DNA from: Streptomyces sp. CC208A
GTDB taxonomy: Bacteria > Actinomycetota > Actinomycetes > Streptomycetales > Streptomycetaceae
Reading direction: 5' to 3'
NCBI RefSeq assembly: GCF_030010625.1
Contig: NZ_JASCXN010000032.1
Span: forward strand, 34,370 to 98,369
DNA length: 64,000 nt
The position numbers and the translations under genes were made by a program. Shown piece by piece: positions 40,353-50,654 of the stretch; the stretch's first letter is position 1, and every line of letters starts with the position of its first letter. The notes beneath the pieces were generated by a model, which was not told the DNA's origin, did no database searches, and saw only the letters and a program-made list of their open reading frames with translations.

Positions 40353-42281
40353 TCAGAGCCGCGTCGCCAGCTCGAACCAGACGACCTTGCCGCCGGACAG
40401 CCGGGTCGCGCCCCACCGCCGTGCCAGCCGGTTCACCAGGAACAGGCCGCGCCCGCCCTCGTCCGTCTCCCGCGCCCGCCGCTGCCGGGGCAGCTGCGGG
40501 GAGTCGTCGCCGACCTCGCAGCGCAGCACGTCGGTGCGCAACAGCCGCAGCGTCACCGGCCGTTCCGCGTACCGCACCGCGTTCGTCACCACCTCGCTGA
40601 CCAGCAGCTCGACGGAGTCCGTCAGCTCCTCCAGGTCCCAGCGGGCGAGCGCCCGCCGCGCGAGCCTGCGGGCCCGGCCCGGGGCCGCGTCCTCCGGCTC
40701 CAGGAACCAGTACGCCACGTCGCTCGGCGCGATCCCGTCGAACCGGGCCGCGAGCAGCGCGATGTCGTCGTCCCGGTCGCCGGGCCCCAGCATGTCGAGC
40801 ACGTCGTCGCAGAGCGCCTCAAGGGGCGGCGCGTGGTCGGGGCCGGTCAGCCGGGCCGCCGCCGTGAGCCGCTCCCGCAGCTGCTCGATGCCGGTCCACA
40901 CGTCCCGCAGCCGGGACTCCACCAGACCGTCCGTGTACAGCAGCAGCGTCGCGCCCGCCGGGGCGTCCAGCTCGACCGCCTCGAAGTCCACGCCGCCGAC
41001 GCCGATCGGGGCGCCCGCAGGCACCCGCAGCACCTCGGCGTGCCCGTCGCGGTGGAGCAGTATCGGCGGCGGATGGCCCGCGTTGGCGACCGTGATCCGG
41101 TGCGAGACCGGGTCGTAGACCGCGTACAGACAGGTCGCCATCCGGTTCTCGCCGAGCCGCTGCGCCTGCTCGTCGAGGTGGTGCAGCACCTCCTGCGGCG
41201 GCAGGTCGAGCCCGGCCAGGGTCTGCGCGGTGGTGCGCAGCTGGCCCATGATCGCGGCCGAGGTCATGGAGTGGCCCATGACGTCGCCGACGACCAGGGC
41301 GACCCGGCTGCCGGGCAGCGGGATCGCGTCGTACCAGTCGCCGCCCACCCGGGCCGTCTCCGCCGCCGGCAGGTAGCGGGAGGCGAGCTTGACGCCGGTC
41401 GGCTGCGGCAGCGAGTCCGGCAGCATCGTGCGCTGGAGCTCGTCGGCGATGTACGCCTCGCGGCCGTACAGTACCGCCTTGTCGATGCCGAGCGCGGTGT
41501 GGGTGGCCAGTTGGGCGCCGACGAGCAGGTCGTCCGGCTCGAACGCGGGCTGTTCGGCGCGGCGCAGGAGGACGGCGGCGCCGATCACCCGGCGCCGGCC
41601 GCGCAGCGGCGCCAGTATGGCCCGCGGTCCGTGCGGCAGCGGATGGTCGGGGCCGAGGAGTTCGGCGAGCGCGGTCAGGGCGGCGGCGGAGTCGCCGAAG
41701 ACCGGCCGGACCCCGCGGAGCACCTCGGCGAGCGCGCTGCCGGAGCGCACCTCGCACAGCTCGGCGGCCGGGGTCGGGTCGGGATCGGGTACGAGGACGA
41801 GCTCGTCGCCCTCCACGTCGGGCGTTAACCGCAGCCGGTCGGTGCGCCGCAGCCGCAGCACGAACGGCGCCACCGGCCGCTCGTCGCCCACCGGCAGGGG
41901 ATCGCGCAGGTAGACCAGGATCTCGTCGGAGAAGGCCGGCACGGTGGCGCGGCACAGGCCGAGCACGATCTCGTCCAGGTCGAGGCCGCGCGCGACCCGC
42001 CGGGTCGCGGCGCCGACGAACCGCAGCCGGTCGCCCTCGCGCCGCCCGGCCTGCCCGCCGCCGTCCCCGCCCGAGGGCTTCGGCGAGACGGCGACGGCGA
42101 CCGCCGGAGCACCCGGCCCGGCGGCCTCCGCCGGCGGGACCGGCTGCGCCGGGGCCGCGGGCTGGGCGGGGATGTCGGAGGGCAGGCCGACGGGCGCGGC
42201 CTCCTGGCGAGGGCGCGTCTGTTCCTGGGGCCGGTCGGCCAGCGGCTGCCGGCCTTCGTGGGAGGTGGGCTGCTCCGTCAC
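40353..42281 (-). CDS. GAF/SpoIIE phosphatase with C-terminal anti-sigma-type ATPase domain
   Basis: A 642-residue regulator of the type used in streptomycete partner-switching. After a Pro-rich N terminus there is a GAF-like sensor (about 85-260), then a PP2C/SpoIIE domain with ARVGGDWYDAIPLPG, VGDVMGHSMTSAA, ANAGHPPPIL and LLYTDGLVES (metal-binding Asp residues). A HATPase_c kinase-like domain ends the protein, with N-box SEVVTNAVRYAE and DEGGRGLFLVNRLARRWG. It probably dephosphorylates and rephosphorylates an anti-anti-sigma factor. The start is uncertain: the frame runs on upstream through a 24-bp repeat; GTG at 42281 (MTEQPTSHEGR) is preferred. Confidence 0.85.
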   Translation of the reverse strand: MTEQPTSHEGRQPLADRPQEQTRPRQEAAPVGLPSDIPAQPAAPAQPVPPAEAAGPGAPAVAVAVSPKPSGGDGGGQAGRREGDRLRFVGAATRRVARGLDLDEIVLGLCRATVPAFSDEILVYLRDPLPVGDERPVAPFVLRLRRTDRLRLTPDVEGDELVLVPDPDPTPAAELCEVRSGSALAEVLRGVRPVFGDSAAALTALAELLGPDHPLPHGPRAILAPLRGRRRVIGAAVLLRRAEQPAFEPDDLLVGAQLATHTALGIDKAVLYGREAYIADELQRTMLPDSLPQPTGVKLASRYLPAAETARVGGDWYDAIPLPGSRVALVVGDVMGHSMTSAAIMGQLRTTAQTLAGLDLPPQEVLHHLDEQAQRLGENRMATCLYAVYDPVSHRITVANAGHPPPILLHRDGHAEVLRVPAGAPIGVGGVDFEAVELDAPAGATLLLYTDGLVESRLRDVWTGIEQLRERLTAAARLTGPDHAPPLEALCDDVLDMLGPGDRDDDIALLAARFDGIAPSDVAYWFLEPEDAAPGRARRLARRALARWDLEELTDSVELLVSEVVTNAVRYAERPVTLRLLRTDVLRCEVGDDSPQLPRQRRARETDEGGRGLFLVNRLARRWGATRLSGGKVVWFELATRL

Positions 42282-42360
42282 GCGTGGGATTCCGTCCGTC
42301 CGGGCCGGTGGTGCGATGCACTCGCTCTTCTCGCCGATGCCGCGTCCTCCGCGGGTATAA

Positions 42361-42480
42361 ACCCCGAGTTCGCCACGGGGACGAACCCCGAGTTCTCCCC
42401 GGGGGCGCGCCCCGAGTTCTCCCCGGGGGCGCGCCCGGCGTTCTTCCCCGGGACGAACCCCGGGTTGCTCGGGTTCCCCG
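42361..42480. repeat. 24-bp tandem repeat, five copies
   Basis: Five adjacent units around ACCCCGAGTTCTCCCCGGGG, two nearly perfect and three diverged, in the gap upstream of the phosphatase gene. Because 24 is a multiple of three, all frames stay open and give 8-residue repeats on both strands. The rest of 42282-42719 shows no convincing gene; it includes the phosphatase promoter. Confidence 0.8.
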
Positions 42481-42719
42481 GGTTCCTCACGGGGGCGGAC
42501 CCCGGGGAGACGATGTACGCGGACGATCCGCGGGCGGCGGCAGGGGCAGGGGGCGCGCCACCCGGGCACAGCTCCGGCACTGCTCTCCCCCTCATCGATG
42601 ACGTGCGGTGACGTGTGGTCAGTTGCTGTGCTGCGTTCGGTCGGTGACGTCGTGCGTGCCCGGTTTCGGCCGTGCGGAGGACGATCCTACGTTTGGACCC
42701 CGGGGGCGCATCAAGGGTC

Positions 42720-43394
42720 TCATGGCGCCGTGTGCACCGGAGTGCGGTCCCAGTCCGCCGGCAGGACGGGAACGGTCCACGCGGGATCGGGTCGCCACTC
42801 CTCCCAGCCGTCCCGGAAGGGCGACCCCCAGGCCCCGACCAGCTCCACCGCCGCCGCCCCGGCGGCCCGCACCCGCTCGGCCCGCTCGGCGCTCATCAGC
42901 CCGGCCCGCTGGGCCTGGGCGAACTCGTCCTCGTCCCGCCAGAGCCAGCTGCGGTCGGGATAGACGGAGATGTCGAGGAAGTGGTCCTCGGAGTCGACGC
43001 CGCCGGCCCAGCGGCGGCGCGGCTCCTCCAGGTTCACGTACCAGCTCCGGAAGCGCCAGCCGCGCTCCCAGAAGAGCCAGACCGACCAAGGGTCGCCTGG
43101 CCGGGCGAGCTTGAGCACCCCGCTGCCCGCCCAGCGGGCGTGCTCGGTGGTGCGGGGCGCGGTGTAGCGGGTGGCGAGCGGCTCGTCGTGGACGGGGGTG
43201 CCGTCGGCGAGGACGGGCCGGACGCACTCGGTGCCGGGCGCCATCCACACGGCGAGCAGATCGGGCGTGTCGTGGACGACCGTCACCGGCCGGCAGATGT
43301 GCACCTCGTCGGTGCCGATGCCCCGGTAGCGCCAGAGGATGTGCTCCCCCGGCGCCCAGCGCTGGATGTCGTCCGAACCGCCCGCTCCTGTCAT
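42720..43394 (-). CDS. DUF402 protein
   Basis: A 224-residue protein with the DUF402 core: WSVWLFWERGWRFRSWYVNL, EEPRRRWAGGVDSEDHFLDI and VYPDRSWLWRDEDEFAQA (acidic residues on a beta barrel). This fold includes nucleoside di/triphosphate phosphatases, and the DxxDE-like acidic cluster is present. The N-terminal third carries an extra beta domain (WAPGEHILWRYRGIGTDEVH). The substrate is not determined. It is monocistronic, with a short gap to the fumarase end downstream of its promoter. Confidence 0.85.
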   Translation of the reverse strand: MTGAGGSDDIQRWAPGEHILWRYRGIGTDEVHICRPVTVVHDTPDLLAVWMAPGTECVRPVLADGTPVHDEPLATRYTAPRTTEHARWAGSGVLKLARPGDPWSVWLFWERGWRFRSWYVNLEEPRRRWAGGVDSEDHFLDISVYPDRSWLWRDEDEFAQAQRAGLMSAERAERVRAAGAAAVELVGAWGSPFRDGWEEWRPDPAWTVPVLPADWDRTPVHTAP

Positions 43395-43539
43395 GCGCAG
43401 ATTTTAGGGGCGCGCTCCCACCGGCGCTGCGGTACGGGTCACGCTTGCGTCACGTGAGAGGACGGCCGGGCTTCACGGCGGCGTCACGGCCGGGGGCGTA
43501 GGGGTACGGGGGCGCGGCCCGGGTCGTACGGGGACGGTT

Positions 43540-44976
43540 TCACGGCCTGGTCATGCGCAGGACGTCCAGGGCCTCGTCGAGCTGTTCGAGGGTGAGGTCG
43601 CCGCGGTCCACGTAGCCGGACTCCAGGACGACCTCCCGGATGGTCTTCCGCTCGGCCAGGGACCGCTTGGCGACCTTGGCGGCCTCCTCGTAGCCGATGT
43701 ACTTGTTCAGCGGGGTGACGACGGAGGGGGAGGACTCGGCGTACTCGCGGGCGCGCTCGACGTTGGCGGTGACGCCGTCCACCGTGCGGTCGGCGAGCAG
43801 CCGGGAGGCGTTGGCCAGGAGCCGTACGGATTCCAGCAGGTTCTTGGCCATCACCGGGAGCATCACGTTGAGCTCGAAGTTCCCGGCCGCGCCGGCCACG
43901 GCGACCGTGGTGTCGTTCCCGGTGACCTGGGCGGCGACCATGAGGACCGCCTCCGGGATCACCGGGTTGACCTTGCCGGGCATGATCGAGGAGCCGGGCT
44001 GGAGGTCGGGGAGGTCGATCTCGGCCAGTCCCGTGCGGGGGCCGCTGGCCATCCAGCGCAGGTCGTTGGCGATCTTGGTGAGGGAGACGGCGATGGTCCT
44101 GAGCTGACCGGAGGTCTCCACCAGGGCGTCGCGGGCGCCCTGGGCCTCGAAGTGGTCGCGGGCCTCGGTGAAGGGCAGGCCGGTGGTGCGGGCGAGCTCG
44201 GCGACGACGGCGGCCGAGAAGCCGGGCGGGGTGTTGATGCCGGTGCCCACCGCGGTGCCGCCGAGGGGGAGTTCGGCGAGCCGGGGGAGGGAGGCGCGCA
44301 GCCGCTCGACGCCGTACCTGACCTGGGCCGCGTAGCCGCCGAACTCCTGGCCCAGGGTGACCGGGGTGGCGTCCATCAGATGCGTACGACCGGACTTCAC
44401 GACCGTCGCGAATTCGGCCGATTTCCGCTCCAGGGCGGTGGCCAGGTGGTCGAGGGCCGGGATCAGGTCGCGGGTGACGGCGGCGGTGGCGGCGATGTGG
44501 ATGGAGGAGGGGAAGACGTCGTTGGACGACTGCGAGGCGTTGACGTGGTCGTTGGGGTGGACGGCCCGGTCGGCCGGAAGCCGTTCGCCCGCGAGGGTGG
44601 CCAGGACCTCGTTGGTGTTCATGTTCGAGGAGGTTCCGGAGCCGGTCTGGAAGACGTCGACCGGGAAGTGCTCGTCCCAGCGGCCCTCCGCGACCTCCTC
44701 GGCGGCGGCCGCGATCGCCTCCGCCCGGTCCCGGTCGATCACCCCGAGTCCGGCGTTGACCGTGGCGGCGGCGGCCTTGATCCGGGCCAGCGCCTCGATG
44801 TGGGCGCGCTCCAGGCGCTGCCCGCTGACCGGGAAGTTCTCCACGGCCCGCTGGGTCTGCGCCCGCCACTTGGCGTGCGCGGGAACCCGCACCTCGCCCA
44901 TGGAGTCGTGCTCGGTCCGGTAGCCGTCCGTGTCGTCCGTGTCGTCGTTCATGCGGTCGTTCGTTCCGTCGTTCAT
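43540..44976 (-). CDS. fumC: Class II fumarate hydratase
   Basis: A 478-residue enzyme of the fumarase/aspartase superfamily converting fumarate to malate, iron-independent. The family signature GSSIMPGKVNP holds the catalytic Ser loop; other sites are SSNMNTNEV, HPNDHVNASQSSNDVFP and SGRTHLMDATP. The Asn/Asp-rich N-terminal tail (residues 1-20) is an addition before the usual start. AGGAGG nine bases before the ATG fixes this start. A class I fumarase lies at 48730-50403, so both types are present. Confidence 0.95.
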   Translation of the reverse strand: MNDGTNDRMNDDTDDTDGYRTEHDSMGEVRVPAHAKWRAQTQRAVENFPVSGQRLERAHIEALARIKAAAATVNAGLGVIDRDRAEAIAAAAEEVAEGRWDEHFPVDVFQTGSGTSSNMNTNEVLATLAGERLPADRAVHPNDHVNASQSSNDVFPSSIHIAATAAVTRDLIPALDHLATALERKSAEFATVVKSGRTHLMDATPVTLGQEFGGYAAQVRYGVERLRASLPRLAELPLGGTAVGTGINTPPGFSAAVVAELARTTGLPFTEARDHFEAQGARDALVETSGQLRTIAVSLTKIANDLRWMASGPRTGLAEIDLPDLQPGSSIMPGKVNPVIPEAVLMVAAQVTGNDTTVAVAGAAGNFELNVMLPVMAKNLLESVRLLANASRLLADRTVDGVTANVERAREYAESSPSVVTPLNKYIGYEEAAKVAKRSLAERKTIREVVLESGYVDRGDLTLEQLDEALDVLRMTRP

Positions 44977-45082
44977 GACTCACAACCTCCTGAAAAAGAT
45001 GAGCACTTGTCTTGTTCGATGTATTCCCAAGGCGCGTACCGGCCAGTAAAAACCGTGGGTAACCCCACTTCCAGGAGGCGCA

Positions 45083-46612
45083 ATGACGCGCACCAGGTAC
45101 AGACTCCGGTGGCCCATCGCCGCCGTCGCCGCGGCGGCCGCCGCACTCGGCACCATGACCGCCGCCGCCCCGGCCGGCGCGGCCGAGACCGGTACGAGGG
45201 CCGCCGTCGCCTCCGTACCGCTCCCGGCCGAACTGGAGGCGATCCGGGCCGCCGAGGCCACCAGGATCTACGGCAGCCCCGAGGAACGCCCCCTCGACCA
45301 GCGCAAGACCGGCCTCATCTCGCTCGGCGACAGCGAGATCTCCGGCGAGGGCGTCGGCAACTACGACCCGGCGACCAACACCTCGTCCAACCAGTGCCAC
45401 CGCTCGCCCGACACCGCGATCCACCGGACCGGCATCGCCGCGGACCTCACCTTCAACGTGGCCTGCTCGGGCGCGTACACCGGCAACATCCGCATCGGCG
45501 GCTCGAAGCAGTACGCCGACGAGCTGGTGCAGAGCGACAGCCTCGCCATCAAGGCCCGCAACACCCGGATCAAGATGATCGTGCTGGTCGCCGGCGCCAA
45601 CGACGACCTCCAGTTCGGCCCCGTCATGACCGACTGCGTCACCCGCTGGATCCTCAGCCAGGGCGCCTGTGAGCCGAAGTACGCCCCCGGCTGGCAGGCC
45701 CGCGTCGACGGGCTCCGCCCCAAGGTCGAGGCCACCGTCGGCGACCTCCGCAAGGTCATGCGCGACGCGGGGTACGCGGACGACGCGTACAAGCTGGTGG
45801 TCATGGGCTACCCGAGCCCGATCGGCCCCGACTTCTACGACAACCCGAACTTCCCCGGCAAGCTCCCCGGCGGCTGCGCCGGATACGACTCCGACGCCAA
45901 GTGGGGCCGCAACTACGCGGTTCCGACCTTCGAGAAGGGCATCCGCGCGGCGGCGAACGCCACGGGCGCCACCTACCTCGACAGTTCGCGGCTCTTCCAC
46001 GGCCACGAGGTCTGCATGGAGGACGCCTGGGCCCGCGGGCTCTACCTGGACCTCGCCGACCACTTCCCGTGGGACGAGAACACCGCCCGGCAGTCCTTCC
46101 ACCCCAACTACCGCGGCCACGGCGCCTTCGCCTCCTGCCTGACCCAGCTCTACGCCTCGGGCCTGCGCGAGGCGAGCTGCGCCGACGTGAACTCCACCGG
46201 CACCCCGACGCTCTTCCCGCTCGCCTGGGACGACGCGTACAAGCCGCTGCGGAACGAGGCCACCGGCAACTGCCTCGACGTCGCCGCCGCCACGTCCGCC
46301 AACAACACCGCCGTCCTCGGCTGGGACTGCCACGGCGGACGCAACCAGGGCTGGTGGTACGACTCCGCCCGCAAGACCCTCCACACCGAACTGACCCAGG
46401 ACCGCTGCCTGGACGTGCCGGGAGCCGCGTACCAGACCGGCAAGGCGCTCATCATCTGGAACTGCAGCGGCGCCGCCAACCAGAAGTTCGTCCGGGACGG
46501 CGCCACGATCCGGCCCGCGGCCGCGACCGGCCTCTGCCTCACGCAGGGGGCGGCGAAGGAGCCGGTCCGGCTCCAGAACTGCGACGGATCGGCGAACCAG
46601 AAGTTCGCCTGA
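45083..46612 (+). CDS. Secreted SGNH hydrolase with ricin-type lectin domain
   Basis: A 509-residue secreted enzyme with signal peptide to about residue 34 (TAAAPAGAAETG). An SGNH/GDSL hydrolase domain follows, with ISLGDSEISGEGVGNY (nucleophile Ser84), VLVAGANDDLQFG (block III Asn) and SFHPNYRGHGAF (catalytic His). The C-terminal 120 residues form a ricin B/CBM13 trefoil (GNCLDVAAATSANNTAVLGW, QDRCLDVPG, NCSGAANQKF). It probably deacylates an extracellular polysaccharide or lipid. GGAGG precedes the ATG. It diverges from fumC across about 100 bases. Confidence 0.92.
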   Translation: MTRTRYRLRWPIAAVAAAAAALGTMTAAAPAGAAETGTRAAVASVPLPAELEAIRAAEATRIYGSPEERPLDQRKTGLISLGDSEISGEGVGNYDPATNTSSNQCHRSPDTAIHRTGIAADLTFNVACSGAYTGNIRIGGSKQYADELVQSDSLAIKARNTRIKMIVLVAGANDDLQFGPVMTDCVTRWILSQGACEPKYAPGWQARVDGLRPKVEATVGDLRKVMRDAGYADDAYKLVVMGYPSPIGPDFYDNPNFPGKLPGGCAGYDSDAKWGRNYAVPTFEKGIRAAANATGATYLDSSRLFHGHEVCMEDAWARGLYLDLADHFPWDENTARQSFHPNYRGHGAFASCLTQLYASGLREASCADVNSTGTPTLFPLAWDDAYKPLRNEATGNCLDVAAATSANNTAVLGWDCHGGRNQGWWYDSARKTLHTELTQDRCLDVPGAAYQTGKALIIWNCSGAANQKFVRDGATIRPAAATGLCLTQGAAKEPVRLQNCDGSANQKFA

Positions 46613-46633
46613 GCCGATCGCCCCGATGACGTC

Positions 46634-46667
46634 GTGGCCCTCCGTCCGGTGCGGGACGGAGGGCCAC
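46634..46667. terminator. Bidirectional terminator
   Basis: A 14-bp perfect hairpin (GTGGCCCTCCGTCC, 46634-46647, with 46654-46667) between the convergent hydrolase and lipoprotein genes. Confidence 0.88.
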
Positions 46668-46687
46668 GGCCGTTCGCGGGAGAGCGC

Positions 46688-47326
46688 TCAGGACAGCTTG
46701 AGGGTCGACTTCGCCAGTTCGTACGCCGGGATCATCGCCCGGTGCTCCTCGGGGTCGAGGCCGCCGAGCTCCACGACGACCGTGCCCTTCGCGGTCTCCA
46801 CCGCGAACGACCGCTTCTCCTTGTCCTCGTCGAGGAGTTCGACGTGCACGCTGTAGCGGGCCTCCACGACGGGCAGCCCGCCCGCCGTCGTGTCCGTCAG
46901 GGCAAGCCCCTTGCTGCCCTTCTCGGCCTTCACGAAGGCGGTCAGGGTGGCCTTGGCCGGGCCCTTCGGCGCGGTCCACACCCGCAGGAAACCGATGTGC
47001 CCGGCGCCCTTGGCGTTCACCTCGCAGACGACCGTGGCCGGGCCCTGCCGCAGCAGTTCGGCGAAGTCGGGGTCGGCGGGCGGGCTGACCGCCTTCGGCT
47101 TCCAGTCCTCCGCGAAGGAGAAGGACACGGGCAGGGAGCAGGCCGTGCCGGGCCCGCCGAGCGAGCCCCCGGCGGCAGCGACCGCGGGGGTGGTGGGCGT
47201 GGGGGTGGCGGGCGTGGCCTTCGTCGGAGGCGCGGCGGCCTCCTGCTCCGTACCGCCGCAGCCGGTCAGCAGCAGGCCCAGGGCGGCGACGGCGACGGTT
47301 GCGAGGAGGGGTGATCTTTCTGGCAT
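46688..47326 (-). CDS. Lipoprotein of unknown function
   Basis: A 212-residue predicted lipoprotein: hydrophobic core LLATVAVAALGLLL, lipobox LTGC with Cys at about residue 23, and an Ala/Thr/Pro-rich spacer (about 30-55). The globular domain contains ACSLPVSFSFAEDWKPKAV, VVCEVNAKGAGHIGFLRVW and VELGGLDPEEHRAMIPAYEL. The last phrase recalls a streptomycete lipoprotein family of undefined role. Two Cys in the domain probably pair. The ATG at 47326 has no strong ribosome site. It stands alone between two terminator or promoter regions. Confidence 0.8.
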   Translation of the reverse strand: MPERSPLLATVAVAALGLLLTGCGGTEQEAAAPPTKATPATPTPTTPAVAAAGGSLGGPGTACSLPVSFSFAEDWKPKAVSPPADPDFAELLRQGPATVVCEVNAKGAGHIGFLRVWTAPKGPAKATLTAFVKAEKGSKGLALTDTTAGGLPVVEARYSVHVELLDEDKEKRSFAVETAKGTVVVELGGLDPEEHRAMIPAYELAKSTLKLS

Positions 47327-47422
47327 GCGCTCATCATCTCCGACCGGGGTGCGGGCCCCCGGACCCGGCCGGACAATGGGTGGCGAGCCTCGGGGACATC
47401 CGCCACCCACAGGAGGACGGAC

Positions 47423-47926
47423 ATGAGCCGCAGCTTCAGGAGGATCGGCGCGCTCGGCGCCGCGACGGCGGCGGCCGTCGCCTTCACGGCCGCCGCACCG
47501 GTGGCCGCCGCCGCACCCGCCGCCGACGGCTTCGAGTTCACCCTCTACGCCAAAGAGGTCCCGACGGACGAGAGCGGAGAGGAGACGGGCGCGGCACCCC
47601 AGGTCGGGGACTCCTTCGCCTTCGCCGACGACCTCTACCGCACCAAGGGCGGGGAGAAGATCGGCAAGGACGGCGTCAGCTGCACCGTGGTGCGCGCCGG
47701 CGACCCGATCGACACGCTCTGCGTCGGCACCTTCGCCCTGACCGGAGGACCGGGCGGCCACCTCACCGGGCAGGCGATGCTCTCCGTCGACCCCTCGAAC
47801 GAGGCGCCCGCCGCGTTCGACATCGCGATCACCGGAGGCACGGGCGACTTCAAGGACGCCCGTGGCTGGATCCGCTCCACCCCCGACGGGGACTACTCGA
47901 AGCTGGAGTTCCACATCACCCGCTAG
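47423..47926 (+). CDS. Secreted allene-oxide-cyclase-like barrel protein (copy 2)
   Basis: A 167-residue secreted protein with a signal peptide (about residues 1-32, VAAAAPAADG) and a dirigent/AOC-like barrel. The barrel has GDSFAFADDLYRTKGGEKIG, SCTVVRAGDPIDTLCVGTFA and ITGGTGDFKDARGWI. Two Cys occur in the same barrel strands as in the copy at 15061-15558, but overall identity is low, so these are old paralogues. AGGAGG precedes the ATG. The function in bacteria is unknown to me. Confidence 0.8.
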   Translation: MSRSFRRIGALGAATAAAVAFTAAAPVAAAAPAADGFEFTLYAKEVPTDESGEETGAAPQVGDSFAFADDLYRTKGGEKIGKDGVSCTVVRAGDPIDTLCVGTFALTGGPGGHLTGQAMLSVDPSNEAPAAFDIAITGGTGDFKDARGWIRSTPDGDYSKLEFHITR

Positions 47927-47937
47927 CGGGTGGGCCG

Positions 47938-48564
47938 TCAGGACAGCTTGCCGTAGTCCGGCAGCTTGAAGGCGCGTTCGGCGTGGCCGCCGACGATGTC
48001 GGTCGTGTTGTTCCCGATGTTCGCGATGATCGTGTAGCCCTTGGCCTCGATCTCGGCGCGCTTCTCCGTCTTGTACGCGCTGACCTCGGCGAAGAGGTCG
48101 GGCAGCGAGCGCACGTACAGCCCGTCCACCGGGTAGCCGACCTTCTTCAGGTTCCACTCGGTGAGGGAGTGGATGATCCCCGGGCGGGCGGTCACGAAGA
48201 AGACCTTCACCCCGCGCGCGTGCGCGTCCCGGACCAGGGCGTGGACCTCGGGGATGGCCGGGGTCGGCAGCTCCCAGAACGGGTGGAAGTCCGTCTCCAG
48301 GGAGCTGTTGTCGATGTCGAGGACGATCGCCTGCTTCTCCGTACCGGCGTCCTTCGCCCGCTCCTCGATGTACGGACGGGCCTCGGCGACGACCGCCGCC
48401 ACGTCACGGCGCCAGGTCCCGTAGTCCACGTTCGCGAGGGCGGCGGCCGAGGCGAGGTGGGTGTCGGGGTCGGCGGCGGAGGCGGCGGGCGCGGGCCCGA
48501 CGACGAGGAGGGCGGTGAGGCCGAGGGCCGCGGCGGCCTTGGCCTGGGTGGGGACGGAGGGCAT
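47938..48564 (-). CDS. Secreted HAD-family acid phosphatase (class IIIB)
   Basis: A 208-residue exported phosphatase. The signal peptide (LGLTALLVVGPAPAASAAD) precedes an HAD fold with motif I VLDIDNSSLETDF (nucleophile Asp), VKVFFVTARPG (motif II Thr) and the C-terminal IIANIGNNTTDIVGGHAERA. This is the HAD subfamily IIIB plant-type acid phosphatase group, acting on phosphate monoesters outside the cell. ATG at 48564 is chosen because GGGAG lies just upstream; an in-frame ATG at 48603 is possible. Confidence 0.88.
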   Translation of the reverse strand: MPSVPTQAKAAAALGLTALLVVGPAPAASAADPDTHLASAAALANVDYGTWRRDVAAVVAEARPYIEERAKDAGTEKQAIVLDIDNSSLETDFHPFWELPTPAIPEVHALVRDAHARGVKVFFVTARPGIIHSLTEWNLKKVGYPVDGLYVRSLPDLFAEVSAYKTEKRAEIEAKGYTIIANIGNNTTDIVGGHAERAFKLPDYGKLS

Positions 48565-48676
48565 GGGGGCTCCCGAGTGGTCGACCGGCTCAGTGGTTGA
48601 CATGCTCGCGACCCATACTGACCAGTAAGTGGCCGGCTGACTACCGGTCGGTAGCGACTTTCGGAGCGGAACATGA

Positions 48677-48712
48677 CGGCGCCCCCGGTCCACGGGGGGA
48701 CCGGGGGCGCCG
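48677..48712 (-). terminator. Terminator downstream of the class I fumarase
   Basis: A 15-bp perfect hairpin (CGGCGCCCCCGGTCC, 48677-48691, with 48698-48712), 18 bases after the fumarase stop. Confidence 0.85.
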
Positions 48713-48729
48713 CGGAGCGCTACCCGGGG

Positions 48730-50403
<1,674 letters not shown>

Positions 50404-50654
50404 GACGGCAGCCATTCCTCACTCGGCAGACAGCAGCGCGCCGCCTCCGTTGGCGGGCGCGCCCTCCAGCGTAGAACGAGGGCGGGGCCCCGATCCTGTG
50501 AGGTAAGGCTCACCGGGGGCCGGGACCGCGCCGATGTGGAGTGTTGCGTCGCGCGTCGGCCGCGCCTCGCGTCGGCCGCGTCGCGCGTCCCCTAGGGGAG
50601 AGATGGGGGTTCGCATCCCTGGTCGCGATCTATCGCGTGTGCCAGGGTGGATGC

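Noticed and set aside
42258..42611. Plus-strand 117-residue frame with PEFSPGA repeats
   Set aside because: The frame is open only because of the 24-bp repeat and high GC; no ribosome site and no conserved domain.
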